From NCBI GenBank assembly GCA_052389755.1, contig JBQTHP010000132.1, positions 1 through 18,709 of the forward strand: a stretch of DNA of 18,709 nt, written 5' to 3'. This document shows, one piece after another, positions 1-7,535 of the stretch. A model generated the notes under the pieces. That model was not told the origin of the DNA. It saw only the letters and a list, made by a program, of their open reading frames with translations, and ran no database searches. The stretch's first letter is position 1. Every line of letters begins with the position of its first letter. The stretch is from JBQTHP01 sp052389755. GTDB taxonomy: Bacteria > Pseudomonadota > Gammaproteobacteria > Steroidobacterales > Steroidobacteraceae. A program made the position numbers and the translations under genes.

Positions 1-257
1 CGCGGCACGCGCACTCCGATCCGCGACGCCGCGTAGTTCACGAGGCCGCTGCAATCGAAGCCTCCGGGGCGCTCGCCGCCATAGCGATATGGGTGACCGC
101 GCATCGCGAGCGCATGGCGCGCGAAAGCCGCGCCCGGCTCGAGCTCATCCTGGGGATGAGGATGCGCCTGGAGCGGAGCCCAACCGACGAGCCCTGCCAC
201 CGTGAGCACGGCAGCAGCAATTCCGTTCGCGAATACTCTGTCGCTACGTCGAGCCAT
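1..257 (-). CDS. NlpC/P60 (C40) peptidase, N-terminal part, cut by window edge
   Basis: Reading the minus strand from ATG at 257 gives 85 codons that run off the window at base 1. The protein starts MARRSDRVFANG, has a hydrophobic stretch at residues about 12-26 and an AQ-type signal region ending near LQAH, so it is probably exported. At residues 55-74 it has HPYRYGGERPGGFDCSGLVN, the hallmark around the catalytic Cys (C69) of NlpC/P60 cell-wall peptidases, which cut D-gamma-glutamyl-diaminopimelate bonds in peptidoglycan. The catalytic His and third polar residue would lie outside the window. It follows mrcB on the same strand after a 153-nt gap, so it may be separately transcribed. The family call is strong; substrate and exact start are inferred, and the ribosome binding site is weak. 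Confidence 0.85.
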   Translation of the reverse strand, partial: MARRSDRVFANGIAAAVLTVAGLVGWAPLQAHPHPQDELEPGAAFARHALAMRGHPYRYGGERPGGFDCSGLVNYAASRIGVRVP

Positions 258-367
258 GCCCGGTTCCCAGAGCTGATCGTTACGCCAAAGCTAAGGGACA
301 GTACGAGGCGAGGCATGGACATCCATCACAAGCGCGGACGAACCGCGCGCGCGGCGCGTTAATTCAC

Positions 368-389
368 GCGTTCAGCTTGCGTTCAGATT
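368..389. promoter_or_regulatory. Tandem 11-bp repeat, response-regulator-like site
   Basis: Two adjacent 11-mers, GCGTTCAGCTT (368-378) and GCGTTCAGATT (379-389), match at 10 of 11 positions and contain GTTCAG-N5-GTTCAG. OmpR/PhoB/PmrA-class regulators bind direct repeats with this 11-bp period. The site lies in the 153-nt gap upstream of the NlpC/P60 gene (start 257) and downstream of mrcB. A second GTTCAG-N5-GTTCAG lies at 4366-4382. No regulator gene is in the window, and no clear -10/-35 pair was found, so function is inferred. Confidence 0.45.
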
Positions 390-410
390 CGATCGCACGC
401 GGCCGAGGGT

Positions 411-2732
411 TCACCGCGCAGCGCCGCGAAACCAGTCGATGAGGCGTTCCGCGAAGTAATCGAAGCCCGGTGCGTCACAGCCGTCCCGGAAATCCAGTTG
501 CGTGCCGCGTGGCACCGCGATGCCGATCACGTCCTCGGCGCACCCCGGCTCTGTGGCGAGCCCGCTCGAGTACTCAACCCACGCCTCCTCGAGCGTCTCG
601 GGCATCGCTGCGTCCCAGGATCTCGGGCCGATTTCGCGCATCACCGTCGACCAGACGGGGAGTGCACCCTGAGAGCCCGTGAGTCCGGTCGGTGAATTGT
701 CGTCGTGGCCCACCCAGACCACGATCAGATGGCTGCCGGAGAACCCCGCGAACCAACTGTCTCGAAAGTCCGAAGAGGTTCCGGTCTTGCCCGCGGTGAT
801 GAGGCCCGCGGGCAGCCGGGCCGCGGCCGCGCGGCCTGTACCATGCGTCATCACTTCCGCGAGCATGCGATTCAGCTGATACACCGCGGCCGGATCGGCC
901 GCAGTGGTCACCTCGAGCGAAAACGCCTTCAGCGTTCGTCCTTCGCTCGTCTTCACGGCCTGCACCGCGCGCAGCGGGGTGTGAAATCCACCGTTTGCGA
1001 GCGCGTTGTAGACCTGCGCGACTTCGATCGGCGCGAGCTCCGCCGCGCCAAGCAGAAGCGCAGGAACCCGCGCGGGCTCGCGATCGAGTCCCAAGGTGTT
1101 GAACTTTTCGGCCACCGCTGCGAGCCCCACATCAAGGCCGAGCTGAACGGTGGCGAGATTGCGCGATTCGGCGAGCGCGCGAACGACGGGTAACGGGCCC
1201 AGCGTCTCCTGATCGAAATTCTGCGGCCGCCAGTGCTCCCCGTTTCGCAGCCGCACCTCGACCGGTTCGTCGTAGACGAGACTCGCCGCGTGGTACCGCC
1301 CGCTCTCGAGCGCTGCGAGGTACACGATGGGTTTTGCAAGCGAACCGATGGATCGCTTCGCATCGAGCGCTCGGTTGAATCCCGTAAGACGCATCTGTCG
1401 GCCGCCGACGAGTGCGACGACTTCGCCGCTTTGCGGGGTCGTCACGACCAACGCTCCTTCGAGCGGACGCTTCTTCGATTTCTGCCTCCGATCGAGTCGC
1501 ACGAGCTGCTCATCGATCGCCCGCTCGGCAGCTGCCTGCACGCGTGGGTCAAGGCTCGTGAAGATCTGCAGCCCCTCCTGGGTCAGATCCTCCTCGCGAT
1601 AATCCCGACGCAGCGTGCGGCGCACGAGCTCGAGGTACGCCAGATACTGCCCGCTGCCCTTGCCGCGCGGCGCCACGCCAAGCGGCTGCTTGATGGCGGT
1701 CTTTGCATCCTTCTCGGGTATGACCTCGAATTTCGCGAGGCGCTCCAGCACGAAGTCGCGCCGCTCTTTTGCGCGTTTGGGGTGCGCCCGCGGGTTGTAG
1801 TAGGACGGGCCACGCACGATGCCGACGAGCAGCGCAAGCTCGGGCAATTCCAGCTCGGCGAGCGGCTTACCGAAATAGAAGCGGCTCGCGAGCCCGAAAC
1901 CATGTATCGCGCGGTTGCCGTCCTGGCCGAGATAGATCTCGTTGACGTAGGCATTCATGATCTCGGCCTTCTCGAAGCGCCCCTCGAGAATGACGGCCAT
2001 CGCGGCCTCACGGGCCTTGCGCCGGAACGTGCGCTGCTCGTCGAGAAAGAAGCTCTTGACGAGCTGCTGCGTAAGCGTGCTGCCACCTTGCTCCACTTTT
2101 CCCGCCCGGAGGTTCACCCAGGCGGCGCGCAGAATCGCGCGCAGATCGATCCCGTTATGGGAATCAAAGTTCCGGTCCTCGACGATCTTGAGCGCCTGGG
2201 GCAGGAGCGGAGGGACCTCGTCGGGCCCGACGACGATGCGATCTTCGCCGTGCACGGGGAAGAGGCTGCCGATCAGCAGCGGGTCGAGGCGAACGACCGT
2301 CTGATCCTCACCGTCTCTGCCCTGCAGGCTCATGATGCCCCGCTCATCCGCGACGATTCGCAGCGGCTGAGCGTCGCGCACCTCGTCCGCAAAACGTGCC
2401 TTTCGAAGCATGACGTCTACGCGCGACCCGCGGCGCCGATACGTGCCGGGCTCGACAGGGTCGCTTGCGCGGCGGTAACCCAGGCGCTTCAGTTCCTGCT
2501 CGATCGCATCGGCCGAAAGGGACAGTCCGGGATAGAGCTCGAGCGGCTGGGCATAGACCTGAGCGGGGACAGTCCAGCGGCGACCCTCGAATTCTCGCGT
2601 AACGATGTGGCCGAGCCACGCGATGTATACGGCTGCCCCGGCGACCAGAACATAGAGCGAGGCGGCGATTAAACGGCGGCGCGAGGACAGGCGTGCGTAC
2701 AGAGCTTGTGCCGGTTGCTCGGGAGCATTCAT
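411..2732 (-). CDS. mrcB: Penicillin-binding protein 1B, bifunctional murein synthase
   Basis: This 773-aa class A PBP polymerises lipid II into glycan strands and cross-links them at the inner membrane. One N-terminal TM segment lies at about residues 21-43. A UB2H-like region follows (about 50-140). The GT51 glycosyltransferase domain carries EDRNF with catalytic Glu 185 and the GGSTLTQQLVK motif at 216-226. The transpeptidase domain has SxxK as S464-LA-K467, SxN as S523-R-N525 and KTGT at 649-652. All catalytic motifs are intact. It is somewhat shorter than E. coli MrcB (about 844 aa), mainly in the N- and C-terminal tails. Its ATG overlaps the stop of the preceding gene in an ATGA arrangement, so translation is probably coupled to the GspG-like membrane protein gene. 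Confidence 0.96.
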   Translation of the reverse strand: MNAPEQPAQALYARLSSRRRLIAASLYVLVAGAAVYIAWLGHIVTREFEGRRWTVPAQVYAQPLELYPGLSLSADAIEQELKRLGYRRASDPVEPGTYRRRGSRVDVMLRKARFADEVRDAQPLRIVADERGIMSLQGRDGEDQTVVRLDPLLIGSLFPVHGEDRIVVGPDEVPPLLPQALKIVEDRNFDSHNGIDLRAILRAAWVNLRAGKVEQGGSTLTQQLVKSFFLDEQRTFRRKAREAAMAVILEGRFEKAEIMNAYVNEIYLGQDGNRAIHGFGLASRFYFGKPLAELELPELALLVGIVRGPSYYNPRAHPKRAKERRDFVLERLAKFEVIPEKDAKTAIKQPLGVAPRGKGSGQYLAYLELVRRTLRRDYREEDLTQEGLQIFTSLDPRVQAAAERAIDEQLVRLDRRQKSKKRPLEGALVVTTPQSGEVVALVGGRQMRLTGFNRALDAKRSIGSLAKPIVYLAALESGRYHAASLVYDEPVEVRLRNGEHWRPQNFDQETLGPLPVVRALAESRNLATVQLGLDVGLAAVAEKFNTLGLDREPARVPALLLGAAELAPIEVAQVYNALANGGFHTPLRAVQAVKTSEGRTLKAFSLEVTTAADPAAVYQLNRMLAEVMTHGTGRAAAARLPAGLITAGKTGTSSDFRDSWFAGFSGSHLIVVWVGHDDNSPTGLTGSQGALPVWSTVMREIGPRSWDAAMPETLEEAWVEYSSGLATEPGCAEDVIGIAVPRGTQLDFRDGCDAPGFDYFAERLIDWFRGAAR

Positions 2733-3862
2733 TCGTTAAGCCTTTGGAACTCGAGCATGATACCGATGTCGTCGCCTGCAATCCCGCGCGCGTTCGAATC
2801 GCGGCGACGATCGGGCCCGAAGGAGTACACATACGCAAGGCGGTGACCTTCCGCCTGATCTACGCACCGGTCGCGAAGCCAGTACGGTGAGTTCCACGGG
2901 TCCAGCAGGTATTGAATGCGCGCCTGCGGAACTCCCCGGGCGGCGAGGCGAGCAAGCTGGCCGGCGTGCAGCGTATCCCAACCGCGGTCACTCGCGAGCG
3001 TGTACAGGCGCTTATGGATGCCGCAGCGGCTCCCGGTGAGCAGGTGCGTGAGATCCGCGCTGAGTGCACTGAGCTCGGCTCTCGCCGCGGCGACGCGCGC
3101 GGGGTCACTCGAGGCTCGTGCGCTCTGTAGAACGGCGGTCGCGGTGCCGAGACCGATCACGGCCACAAATGCCACGACGATGCGTGATCCTCCGCGCGCC
3201 GGATGCTCGCGCCATCGGGCGTCGTCGCGACGCGCGCCCCCGCTTGCCGCGAACAGGAACGCGAGGCCGAGCGCCAGCTCGACCCACTCGCCCGTGAAGT
3301 CCCACGGATACCACGCATAGACCCCGAGCATCACCGCGAAGGCGGGCACGAGAGCGAACGGCGGCGCCAGCGCACCCCAGCGCTCGAGCCACGGACCAAC
3401 CCGGCGCATTTGCGCAGCAAGCGGCAGAAGAACTCCGTACGTGAGGATGACGAATTCGACGGCCAGCTTGCGATAGCGGCTCGAAACAATATTGTGAAAA
3501 TTCAGCTCCTGCTGGAAGTTGCGCTCCAGGAAAAGCGCTGGCGGCCGGAAGCCGATGACACGCTGGCCCCATGAGATCTCTTCGAGCGCAACGAAACAGC
3601 AGAATGCGCCCAAGCAGAGCGCGAACCACGGAACACGATGGGCCGCACGACGCTCGCGGCTCGCGGCTGCGATGAACGCGACCGCCGCGAGCGCAAAGGC
3701 CCAGAAGCTCGCCCACTCGACGTACCCGTCCTCCTGCACCGCCCGATAGTGTTGCTCGGGTGCGAGCGCGGCGAGGATGCCGCCAAGAGCGAGCGATCCA
3801 AGAATGAGCAGATTGCCAGCGAGTCCGGGCGCGATGTACGCGGCCCGGACTCGCGGGTTCAC
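2729..3862 (-). CDS. Multipass membrane protein with GspG-pseudopilin-like C-terminus
   Basis: The 377-aa protein begins at GTG 3862; no ATG or GTG lies between it and the upstream stop. Residues 11-205 contain about six hydrophobic segments, with a conserved-looking EEISWGQRVIGF block at 94-105 and LNFHNI at 120-125. Another TM segment lies at about 226-245. The rest is hydrophilic and ends with DPWNSPYW (321-328), YSFGPDRRRDS (346-356) and GDDIGI (363-368). That order and spacing is typical of the C-terminal region of type II secretion major pseudopilins (DPWGNPY ... YSxGxDG ... DDI). No prepilin N-terminus is present, so this is not an ordinary pseudopilin. The gene overlaps mrcB by 4 nt, which suggests a cell-envelope role. 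I do not recognise a named family for the membrane half. Confidence 0.85.
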   Translation of the reverse strand: MNPRVRAAYIAPGLAGNLLILGSLALGGILAALAPEQHYRAVQEDGYVEWASFWAFALAAVAFIAAASRERRAAHRVPWFALCLGAFCCFVALEEISWGQRVIGFRPPALFLERNFQQELNFHNIVSSRYRKLAVEFVILTYGVLLPLAAQMRRVGPWLERWGALAPPFALVPAFAVMLGVYAWYPWDFTGEWVELALGLAFLFAASGGARRDDARWREHPARGGSRIVVAFVAVIGLGTATAVLQSARASSDPARVAAARAELSALSADLTHLLTGSRCGIHKRLYTLASDRGWDTLHAGQLARLAARGVPQARIQYLLDPWNSPYWLRDRCVDQAEGHRLAYVYSFGPDRRRDSNARGIAGDDIGIMLEFQRLNE

Positions 3863-3888
3863 GGCGCTCGCCAGAATGCTCGACCCCG

Positions 3889-4320
3889 TCAGTCGATGGG
3901 AATCGTCAGCACCAGCGTGCCGTTCGCTTGCCGGTGCCCGTAATCCCTGTATGAGCGGTAATGACGAGCGCGGCGATGCTTGCGCCGATCAGAGTCGCTG
4001 TCCGCGTCCGAATCCGAATCCTCATCGTTCCAGCGCTGCTCGCGCCAGTCGTCTTCACTCCAGGTTCCGGGATCGTAGTAGACGTGCACGTGACGATGCC
4101 GCCGGTGGCGCCGGTCGCGGCACTCGCGGTAGTCGCGATAGCCGTCCGGCACCCAATACCGCTCGCCTCCGGACACGAAGATCACGCCGTCGCCCAAGAT
4201 CCGCTCGATCGGGATCCCGATCTGAAGTCGTACCCACGGCTTGTTGTGGTCAGCCGCGGCCGGCTGACTCGCCGCGAACGCCGCCAATGCCGACGCAGCG
4301 ATTGCAAGCGCATAACGCAT
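3889..4320 (-). CDS. Small exported protein, unrecognised, with charged low-complexity tracts
   Basis: ATG at 4320 is preceded by GAGGGAGGACTTGGA, a good ribosome binding site, and gives 143 aa. The same frame extends further upstream but that part overlaps the SYLF gene antisense-style and has no such site. Residues 1-23 form a signal peptide (MRYALAIAASALAAFAASQPAAA). A possible folded part (DHNKPWVRLQIG to RYWVPDG) is followed by an Arg/His tract (RDRRHRRHRHVHV), a Trp/acidic stretch and an Asp/Ser repeat (DSDSDADSDSD), then an Arg/Tyr-rich tail and a hydrophobic end (TLVLTIPID). I do not recognise the family. The His-rich tract could bind metal, but that is a guess. It lies 26 nt upstream of the GspG-like membrane protein gene. 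Confidence 0.75.
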   Translation of the reverse strand: MRYALAIAASALAAFAASQPAAADHNKPWVRLQIGIPIERILGDGVIFVSGGERYWVPDGYRDYRECRDRRHRRHRHVHVYYDPGTWSEDDWREQRWNDEDSDSDADSDSDRRKHRRARHYRSYRDYGHRQANGTLVLTIPID

Positions 4321-4363
4321 TCCAAGTCCTCCCTCTGACCCTGATACCACCCTAGAGACGCGG

Positions 4364-4382
4364 CGCTGAACAGCCGCTGAAC
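4364..4382. promoter_or_regulatory. Second CTGAAC tandem site, response-regulator-like
   Basis: CGCTGAAC occurs at 4364-4371 and again at 4375-4382, an exact 8-nt direct repeat with an 11-nt period. On the minus strand it reads GTTCAG-N5-GTTCAG, as at 368-389. It sits in the 83-nt gap 44 nt upstream of the start at 4320. On the minus strand TAGGGT, a possible -10, follows 11 nt after the second GTTCAG. The orientation relative to the downstream gene is opposite to that of the 368-389 site, which weakens a shared-mechanism reading. Confidence 0.42.
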
Positions 4383-4403
4383 GACGCAGCCGGTTTGGCC
4401 CCG

Positions 4404-4955
4404 TCACTTCTTGATCTTCGTGAGCTTCGCGCCCTCGAGCGACAGGTTGTACATAAGGCCCTTGTTCGAGAAGACGAAGCCGATGATGGGCTTCTGGCCG
4501 GTATTGGTATCGAGGCTCGATCCCGCCCCGAGGCTTGCGATCGCAATGCTCCCGTCGACACCGGCCTTCCAGCCTTCGCTGCCGCGAAATTTCGCGAGCG
4601 CGGCACCGTCCATGAAAAGAATCACGACGGACTTGCGCTGCAAACCGAGCTGGAAGCCGAAACTGCCGCCCGTAAGGCGATAGTGCTCCACCGTGCGTCC
4701 CCCGATGCGAAGAGCGCCTTCGCCGACCTCGGCGCCAAGACCAATGCCGCCTTTCCATACCCGCGGAAGGACGAGCATGCCGCGCGACTGAGCGGCCAGC
4801 TGCTGAGCGGCAGGGGATTCCGTGTAGAGCTTCTTCACGGTTTCGTTCGCGAACGCCTCGAGCTCCTGCTTCGTGGCGGCGGCAATGGGCTGCTGCACCG
4901 CCAGAGCGATTACGACGAGCGTCAGCGCGCACAGTTTCGCGATGTTCTCTCTCAT
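4404..4955 (-). CDS. SYLF/YSC84-domain exported protein
   Basis: From ATG 4955 the 183-aa product starts with a signal peptide (MRENIAKLCALTLVVIALAV, cleavage near IAAA). An earlier in-frame start at 5030 would place 25 charged residues before it and overlap the upstream gene, so it is rejected. The rest matches the SYLF (YSC84, lipid-binding) pattern: RGMLVLPRVWKGGIGLGAEVG, GGSFGFQLGLQ, a DGAALAKFRG stretch, AGVDGSIA and a final GLMYNLSLEGAKLTKIKK. Related exported proteins are widespread in Proteobacteria, and phosphoinositide binding is known only for eukaryotic members; the bacterial role is uncertain. It starts 8 nt after the stop of the zinc-ribbon membrane gene, so the two are probably co-transcribed. 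Confidence 0.88.
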   Translation of the reverse strand: MRENIAKLCALTLVVIALAVQQPIAAATKQELEAFANETVKKLYTESPAAQQLAAQSRGMLVLPRVWKGGIGLGAEVGEGALRIGGRTVEHYRLTGGSFGFQLGLQRKSVVILFMDGAALAKFRGSEGWKAGVDGSIAIASLGAGSSLDTNTGQKPIIGFVFSNKGLMYNLSLEGAKLTKIKK

Positions 4956-4963
4956 GGGCAGTC

Positions 4964-5527
4964 CTACGCCGGCCTTCCGCACTGGTCGCAGAACTTTGCC
5001 GTCGCGCTGTTTGCGGCCCCACACCCACACAGGGTGACGGCCCCTACGTCGTCGTCGAGCAGAGCTGCTACTCGCTTGCCGGCATCGCTCGTCAGATTTT
5101 GAAGCGGACCGGATTGTTGCAGGATGGAGAGCACGAGCCAGGCGGCCGCTGCGAGAGAGGCGGCGACGAAAATCCAGTTGTAGATGGCGCGCAGCCCGGT
5201 GCTCAGAAAGGGCTTCAGCACAGGAAGCAGTACGCCGTGCGCCGATGCGACGACCACGAACGTCGCGAAGGGAATCACGATTGTCGCCAACATCGCCGCG
5301 CGAGTGCGCTCGCTGCGCAGTTGCAGCGCCGCACGCTGGGCCAATAAAAAGAATATTGCCAGCACCCCGCTATAGCCGAGGAACTTCACGATATGAGCGG
5401 CGGTAAGCTTGCCGGGCACTGCTGCGGCGGCCTTGAATAAACTCATGCCCCCGAGAACGCCCGCGAGGATGATTACGACGACGATCACGGCGGCGTACCG
5501 CCATGTCCAATGCCAGTCTCTGTTCAT
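4964..5527 (-). CDS. Membrane protein with C-terminal zinc ribbon
   Basis: ATG at 5527 follows GGAGGGGCTCTGAC and gives 187 aa; a longer reading to 5749 would enter the HMA gene and is unlikely. Four hydrophobic segments lie at about residues 10-32, 45-63, 77-100 and 113-135. The C-terminus ends in CGCGAANSATAKFCDQCG, a CxC...CxxC treble that fits a small zinc-ribbon of the kind found at the ends of bacterial membrane proteins. No named family is recognised. It is the first gene of a two-gene unit with the SYLF gene. The 142-nt gap on its upstream side separates it from the metal region. Confidence 0.8.
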   Translation of the reverse strand: MNRDWHWTWRYAAVIVVVIILAGVLGGMSLFKAAAAVPGKLTAAHIVKFLGYSGVLAIFFLLAQRAALQLRSERTRAAMLATIVIPFATFVVVASAHGVLLPVLKPFLSTGLRAIYNWIFVAASLAAAAWLVLSILQQSGPLQNLTSDAGKRVAALLDDDVGAVTLCGCGAANSATAKFCDQCGRPA

Positions 5528-5644
5528 GTCAGAGCCCCTCCGAGATCTGTACATATTCTTCGGAGATTCCCCGACGAGCGCAGCATCGTTACGCCGGTTC
5601 TGCGACGACCGCCACATTAGGATCGGGGCGATAGGGTGCCGAGC

Positions 5645-5658
5645 GTGACGGCAGTCAC
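5645..5658. other. Short hairpin after the HMA gene
   Basis: GTGAC-GGCA-GTCAC forms a 5-bp stem with a 4-nt loop, extendable by a wobble pair, 11 nt past the stop of the HMA gene at 5670. No T-run follows on the minus strand, so it is at best a weak or Rho-assisted terminator. The remaining 142-nt gap (5528-5669) holds nothing else I can identify. Confidence 0.3.
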
Positions 5659-5669
5659 ACGAGCATCGT

Positions 5670-6182
5670 TCAGCTCGACTGTTCGAGCAGCTGTACAGCC
5701 GGAGGGCTCGAGAGAGTCTCGGGCATGCGCACGCGAAGAGTCCGCTCACCGGAAGTGCCGCGTCCGGACGGCTCCGTTTCCAGTGCCTGGTCCCGTGTAT
5801 CGATCAGGAAGCGCCCCGCGCCATCGGCGTCGATCCACCATCGTGCGCCGTCGCGCAGGACGCGCCCCACGATCAGGGCCTCGGCGTCCTTGGGCGTAAA
5901 GCCATTGTGGCGAATCACTTCGCGTATCTGCGCAAGACTGGTAGAGCTGTGCGGCGCGATTGAGACGACAGCCCGGCCTTCGTTGAGACTGACGCGGACC
6001 GCCGTGACGCCGGGAAGCTTCTTCAGGCCCCGCTCTATGCCGTAGGCACACGGCGCGCAGTCCATGCCGAAGATCGTCTGGTTCACTTCGCGCAGCCCCC
6101 CGCCGAAGGCGGGCACGCTCAGGAATGCGGCGACCGCGAGCAGCGTGCTCATTGGTCGCGGATATACGCGGAAGTCCTTCAT
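5670..6182 (-). CDS. Exported HMA-domain metal-binding protein with C-terminal extension
   Basis: ATG at 6182 is preceded by GAGGATGATCAT, an acceptable ribosome binding site, giving 170 aa. Residues 1-28 form a signal sequence (cleavage near PAFGG). Residues 32-98 are a heavy-metal-associated (HMA) ferredoxin-like domain with GMDCAPC (C42, C45), KKLPGVTAVRVSLNEGRAVV and IREVIRHNGF, as in MerP and CopZ. Unlike MerP (about 91 aa), it carries about 70 extra residues, including GRVLRDGARWWIDADGAGRFLID, which I cannot assign. It probably binds a soft metal ion in the periplasm. It is the third gene after the MerT-like and barrel-like genes, with a 16-nt gap. The metal (Hg, Cu or Zn) cannot be read from the sequence. 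Confidence 0.87.
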   Translation of the reverse strand: MKDFRVYPRPMSTLLAVAAFLSVPAFGGGLREVNQTIFGMDCAPCAYGIERGLKKLPGVTAVRVSLNEGRAVVSIAPHSSTSLAQIREVIRHNGFTPKDAEALIVGRVLRDGARWWIDADGAGRFLIDTRDQALETEPSGRGTSGERTLRVRMPETLSSPPAVQLLEQSS

Positions 6183-6198
6183 ATGATCATCCTCAGGC

Positions 6199-7050
6199 TC
6201 ACAACCAATACGTGAAAACGAGCTTCGCCCGATAGTCCTCCTCGGCCTGCATCCCATCGAGCGACTGGATGACGGGCCACGCGATGCCGGCTTCGATGCC
6301 CCACCGACCGTAGAGCCCCAGCACCGATGGTCCCAGCAGCAGCTTTCGACCGCCGCTGTTCGGCACGCGCTGCCCGCTCACGCGATGCGGCTCGGCGTGC
6401 TCGTACAAGCTCTCGATGAAGAGTCTCCAGTCGGGTTTGGGATAGTCGTGTTGAAAGAGCGGCGGACGCCAACCAAAGACGGCGCTGGCATAGTACAGCT
6501 CGCCGAGCTGCTCGCCGCGCTCGCTCGAGTAGCGCTGCGCGCCGGCGCCGAGCCACCAGTAGACCGTGCGCGAAGCGTAGCCCGTCACGGCGGCCACATT
6601 GACGCCTGTGCCAACTTCAATGCCGCCTCGCTCACTGTCCTCGGCCTCGGACACTCCAACGAGCACTGCGCTCTCACGGCGCGTGCCGACCGCCGAGGCC
6701 GTGCGATGAAAGCGCCACTGGAGTGAAGCTTCGATGTCCCTGAATGCCCCCATCATGCTGCCTACGCGCGTGCGGGGGGCCATTCGATCTCCGCCTTGAC
6801 CGATCGGAAACGTCAGACTCGCCTGCAGATCTTCCGTGATGCCGTAGCCGACCATCTCGCGGAACATGTACGAGCTGCCCATTTCGCCGTTCAAGCTCAT
6901 CGCAACGGTGTCGCTGCTCCACTGGCCGCGCGCGAGCGTCGGGGTAGCAAGTCCGAAGGTCGGGCCGTGACCCTCTGCGTGCGCCGTCCACGGCAAACCG
7001 GATAGAGCGCTCAGCGCGCATAGCAAACTCTTCGCACGTCCGCTCAGCAC
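6199..7050 (-). CDS. Exported beta-barrel-like protein of a metal locus
   Basis: The most sensible start is GTG at 7050, which puts a signal peptide (residues 1-25, cleavage after TAHA) at the N-terminus of a 283-aa protein; the open frame to 7209 overlaps the MerT-like gene. The mature part has alternating amphipathic strands rich in Gly, Trp and Tyr (GHGPTFGLATPTLARGQW, SSYMFREMVGYGITEDLQAS, YWWLGAGAQRYSS, PDWRLFIESLYEH) and ends AKLVFTYWL, with an aromatic residue near the C-terminus as in outer-membrane barrels. I recognise it only as a hypothetical type that accompanies heavy-metal genes, not a named family. It lies 7 nt after the MerT-like gene and 16 nt before the HMA gene, so the three form one operon spanning inner membrane, periplasm and probably outer membrane. 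Confidence 0.78.
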   Translation of the reverse strand: MLSGRAKSLLCALSALSGLPWTAHAEGHGPTFGLATPTLARGQWSSDTVAMSLNGEMGSSYMFREMVGYGITEDLQASLTFPIGQGGDRMAPRTRVGSMMGAFRDIEASLQWRFHRTASAVGTRRESAVLVGVSEAEDSERGGIEVGTGVNVAAVTGYASRTVYWWLGAGAQRYSSERGEQLGELYYASAVFGWRPPLFQHDYPKPDWRLFIESLYEHAEPHRVSGQRVPNSGGRKLLLGPSVLGLYGRWGIEAGIAWPVIQSLDGMQAEEDYRAKLVFTYWL

Positions 7051-7057
7051 GTTGGTG

Positions 7058-7477
7058 CTAGCCGGCCAACGCCTGCCGTAGCGGCAGCCACGTGTACGCC
7101 ATGAAAAAACCAAAGCCCCACACCGCCGTCCCGATCCAGAGCACGCGCCGGTTCCACCGATCCGCGCGCGCACACAGCCGTGCAAGCTCAGGGTCGCTCG
7201 GGCATACACGCCCCGCGCGGAAGATCAGCACACCGCTTCCGAGCAGCGCCGCGGCGGACGCGGCGAACATCCATGCCTTGTAATGACTAAGCGCGATCAG
7301 CCACGGCATGCTGCTGGTCATGGCCGCCACCGCCGTGCCGAGCCCGAGACTCACGAGGACGATCGGCAAGGCGCAGCACAGAAGCGTCCCGCCGGCAAGC
7401 AGAAGCGCTACGCTACCGGCAACGGCCTCCCGTCGGCGATCGCGTAGCACTGCCGTGTCGGCTCTTACTACCGTCAT
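7058..7477 (-). CDS. MerT-like inner-membrane metal transporter
   Basis: The product is 139 aa with four hydrophobic segments (about 19-30, 36-56, 67-87, 113-131). TLLCCALPIVLVSLGLG (C34, C35) matches the vicinal-Cys first-helix motif of MerT, and a second Cys pair (C92, C102 in VCPSDPELARLC) lies in the loop where MerT has its cytoplasmic pair. It is longer than the genuine MerT at 8767 and divergent from it, so a paralogous or different-metal transporter is likely. The ATG at 7477 is only 8 nt from the -10 box, so the message may be leaderless; an in-frame GTG at 7450 is an alternative start that would leave a normal leader. It heads the operon with the barrel-like and HMA genes. Confidence 0.83.
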   Translation of the reverse strand: MTVVRADTAVLRDRRREAVAGSVALLLAGGTLLCCALPIVLVSLGLGTAVAAMTSSMPWLIALSHYKAWMFAASAAALLGSGVLIFRAGRVCPSDPELARLCARADRWNRRVLWIGTAVWGFGFFMAYTWLPLRQALAG

Positions 7478-7485
7478 GGGTCATG

Positions 7486-7516
7486 AGCCTACGACCTGGA
7501 GTAAGCTCCAGGTCAA
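7486..7516 (-). promoter_or_regulatory. MerR-type promoter and operator, locus 1
   Basis: On the minus strand -35 TTGACC (7516-7511) and -10 TAGGCT (7491-7486) are separated by 19 bp, the overlong spacer that defines MerR-family activated promoters. Inside lies a perfect inverted repeat, GACCTGGAG-TAAG-CTCCAGGTC (7493-7514), with 9-bp arms. It should drive the MerT-like, barrel and HMA genes leftward and is most simply bound by the MerR regulator encoded at 7817-8230. A rightward promoter for the thioredoxin-like gene is not obvious; AATACC at 7515-7520 is a poor -10 candidate. Confidence 0.85.
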
Positions 7517-7535
7517 TACCGAACGAAGCTTCACC

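Noticed and set aside
38..322. 94-aa minus-strand open frame
   Set aside because: Out of phase with the true NlpC/P60 frame that carries GFDCSGLVNYA.
1233..2672. Long plus-strand open frame (479 aa)
   Set aside because: It is antisense to mrcB, whose minus-strand product has every PBP1b catalytic motif; the plus-strand protein has no recognisable domain and reflects high GC.
4395..5102. 235-aa plus-strand open frame
   Set aside because: Antisense to the SYLF gene, which has a signal peptide and conserved motifs.
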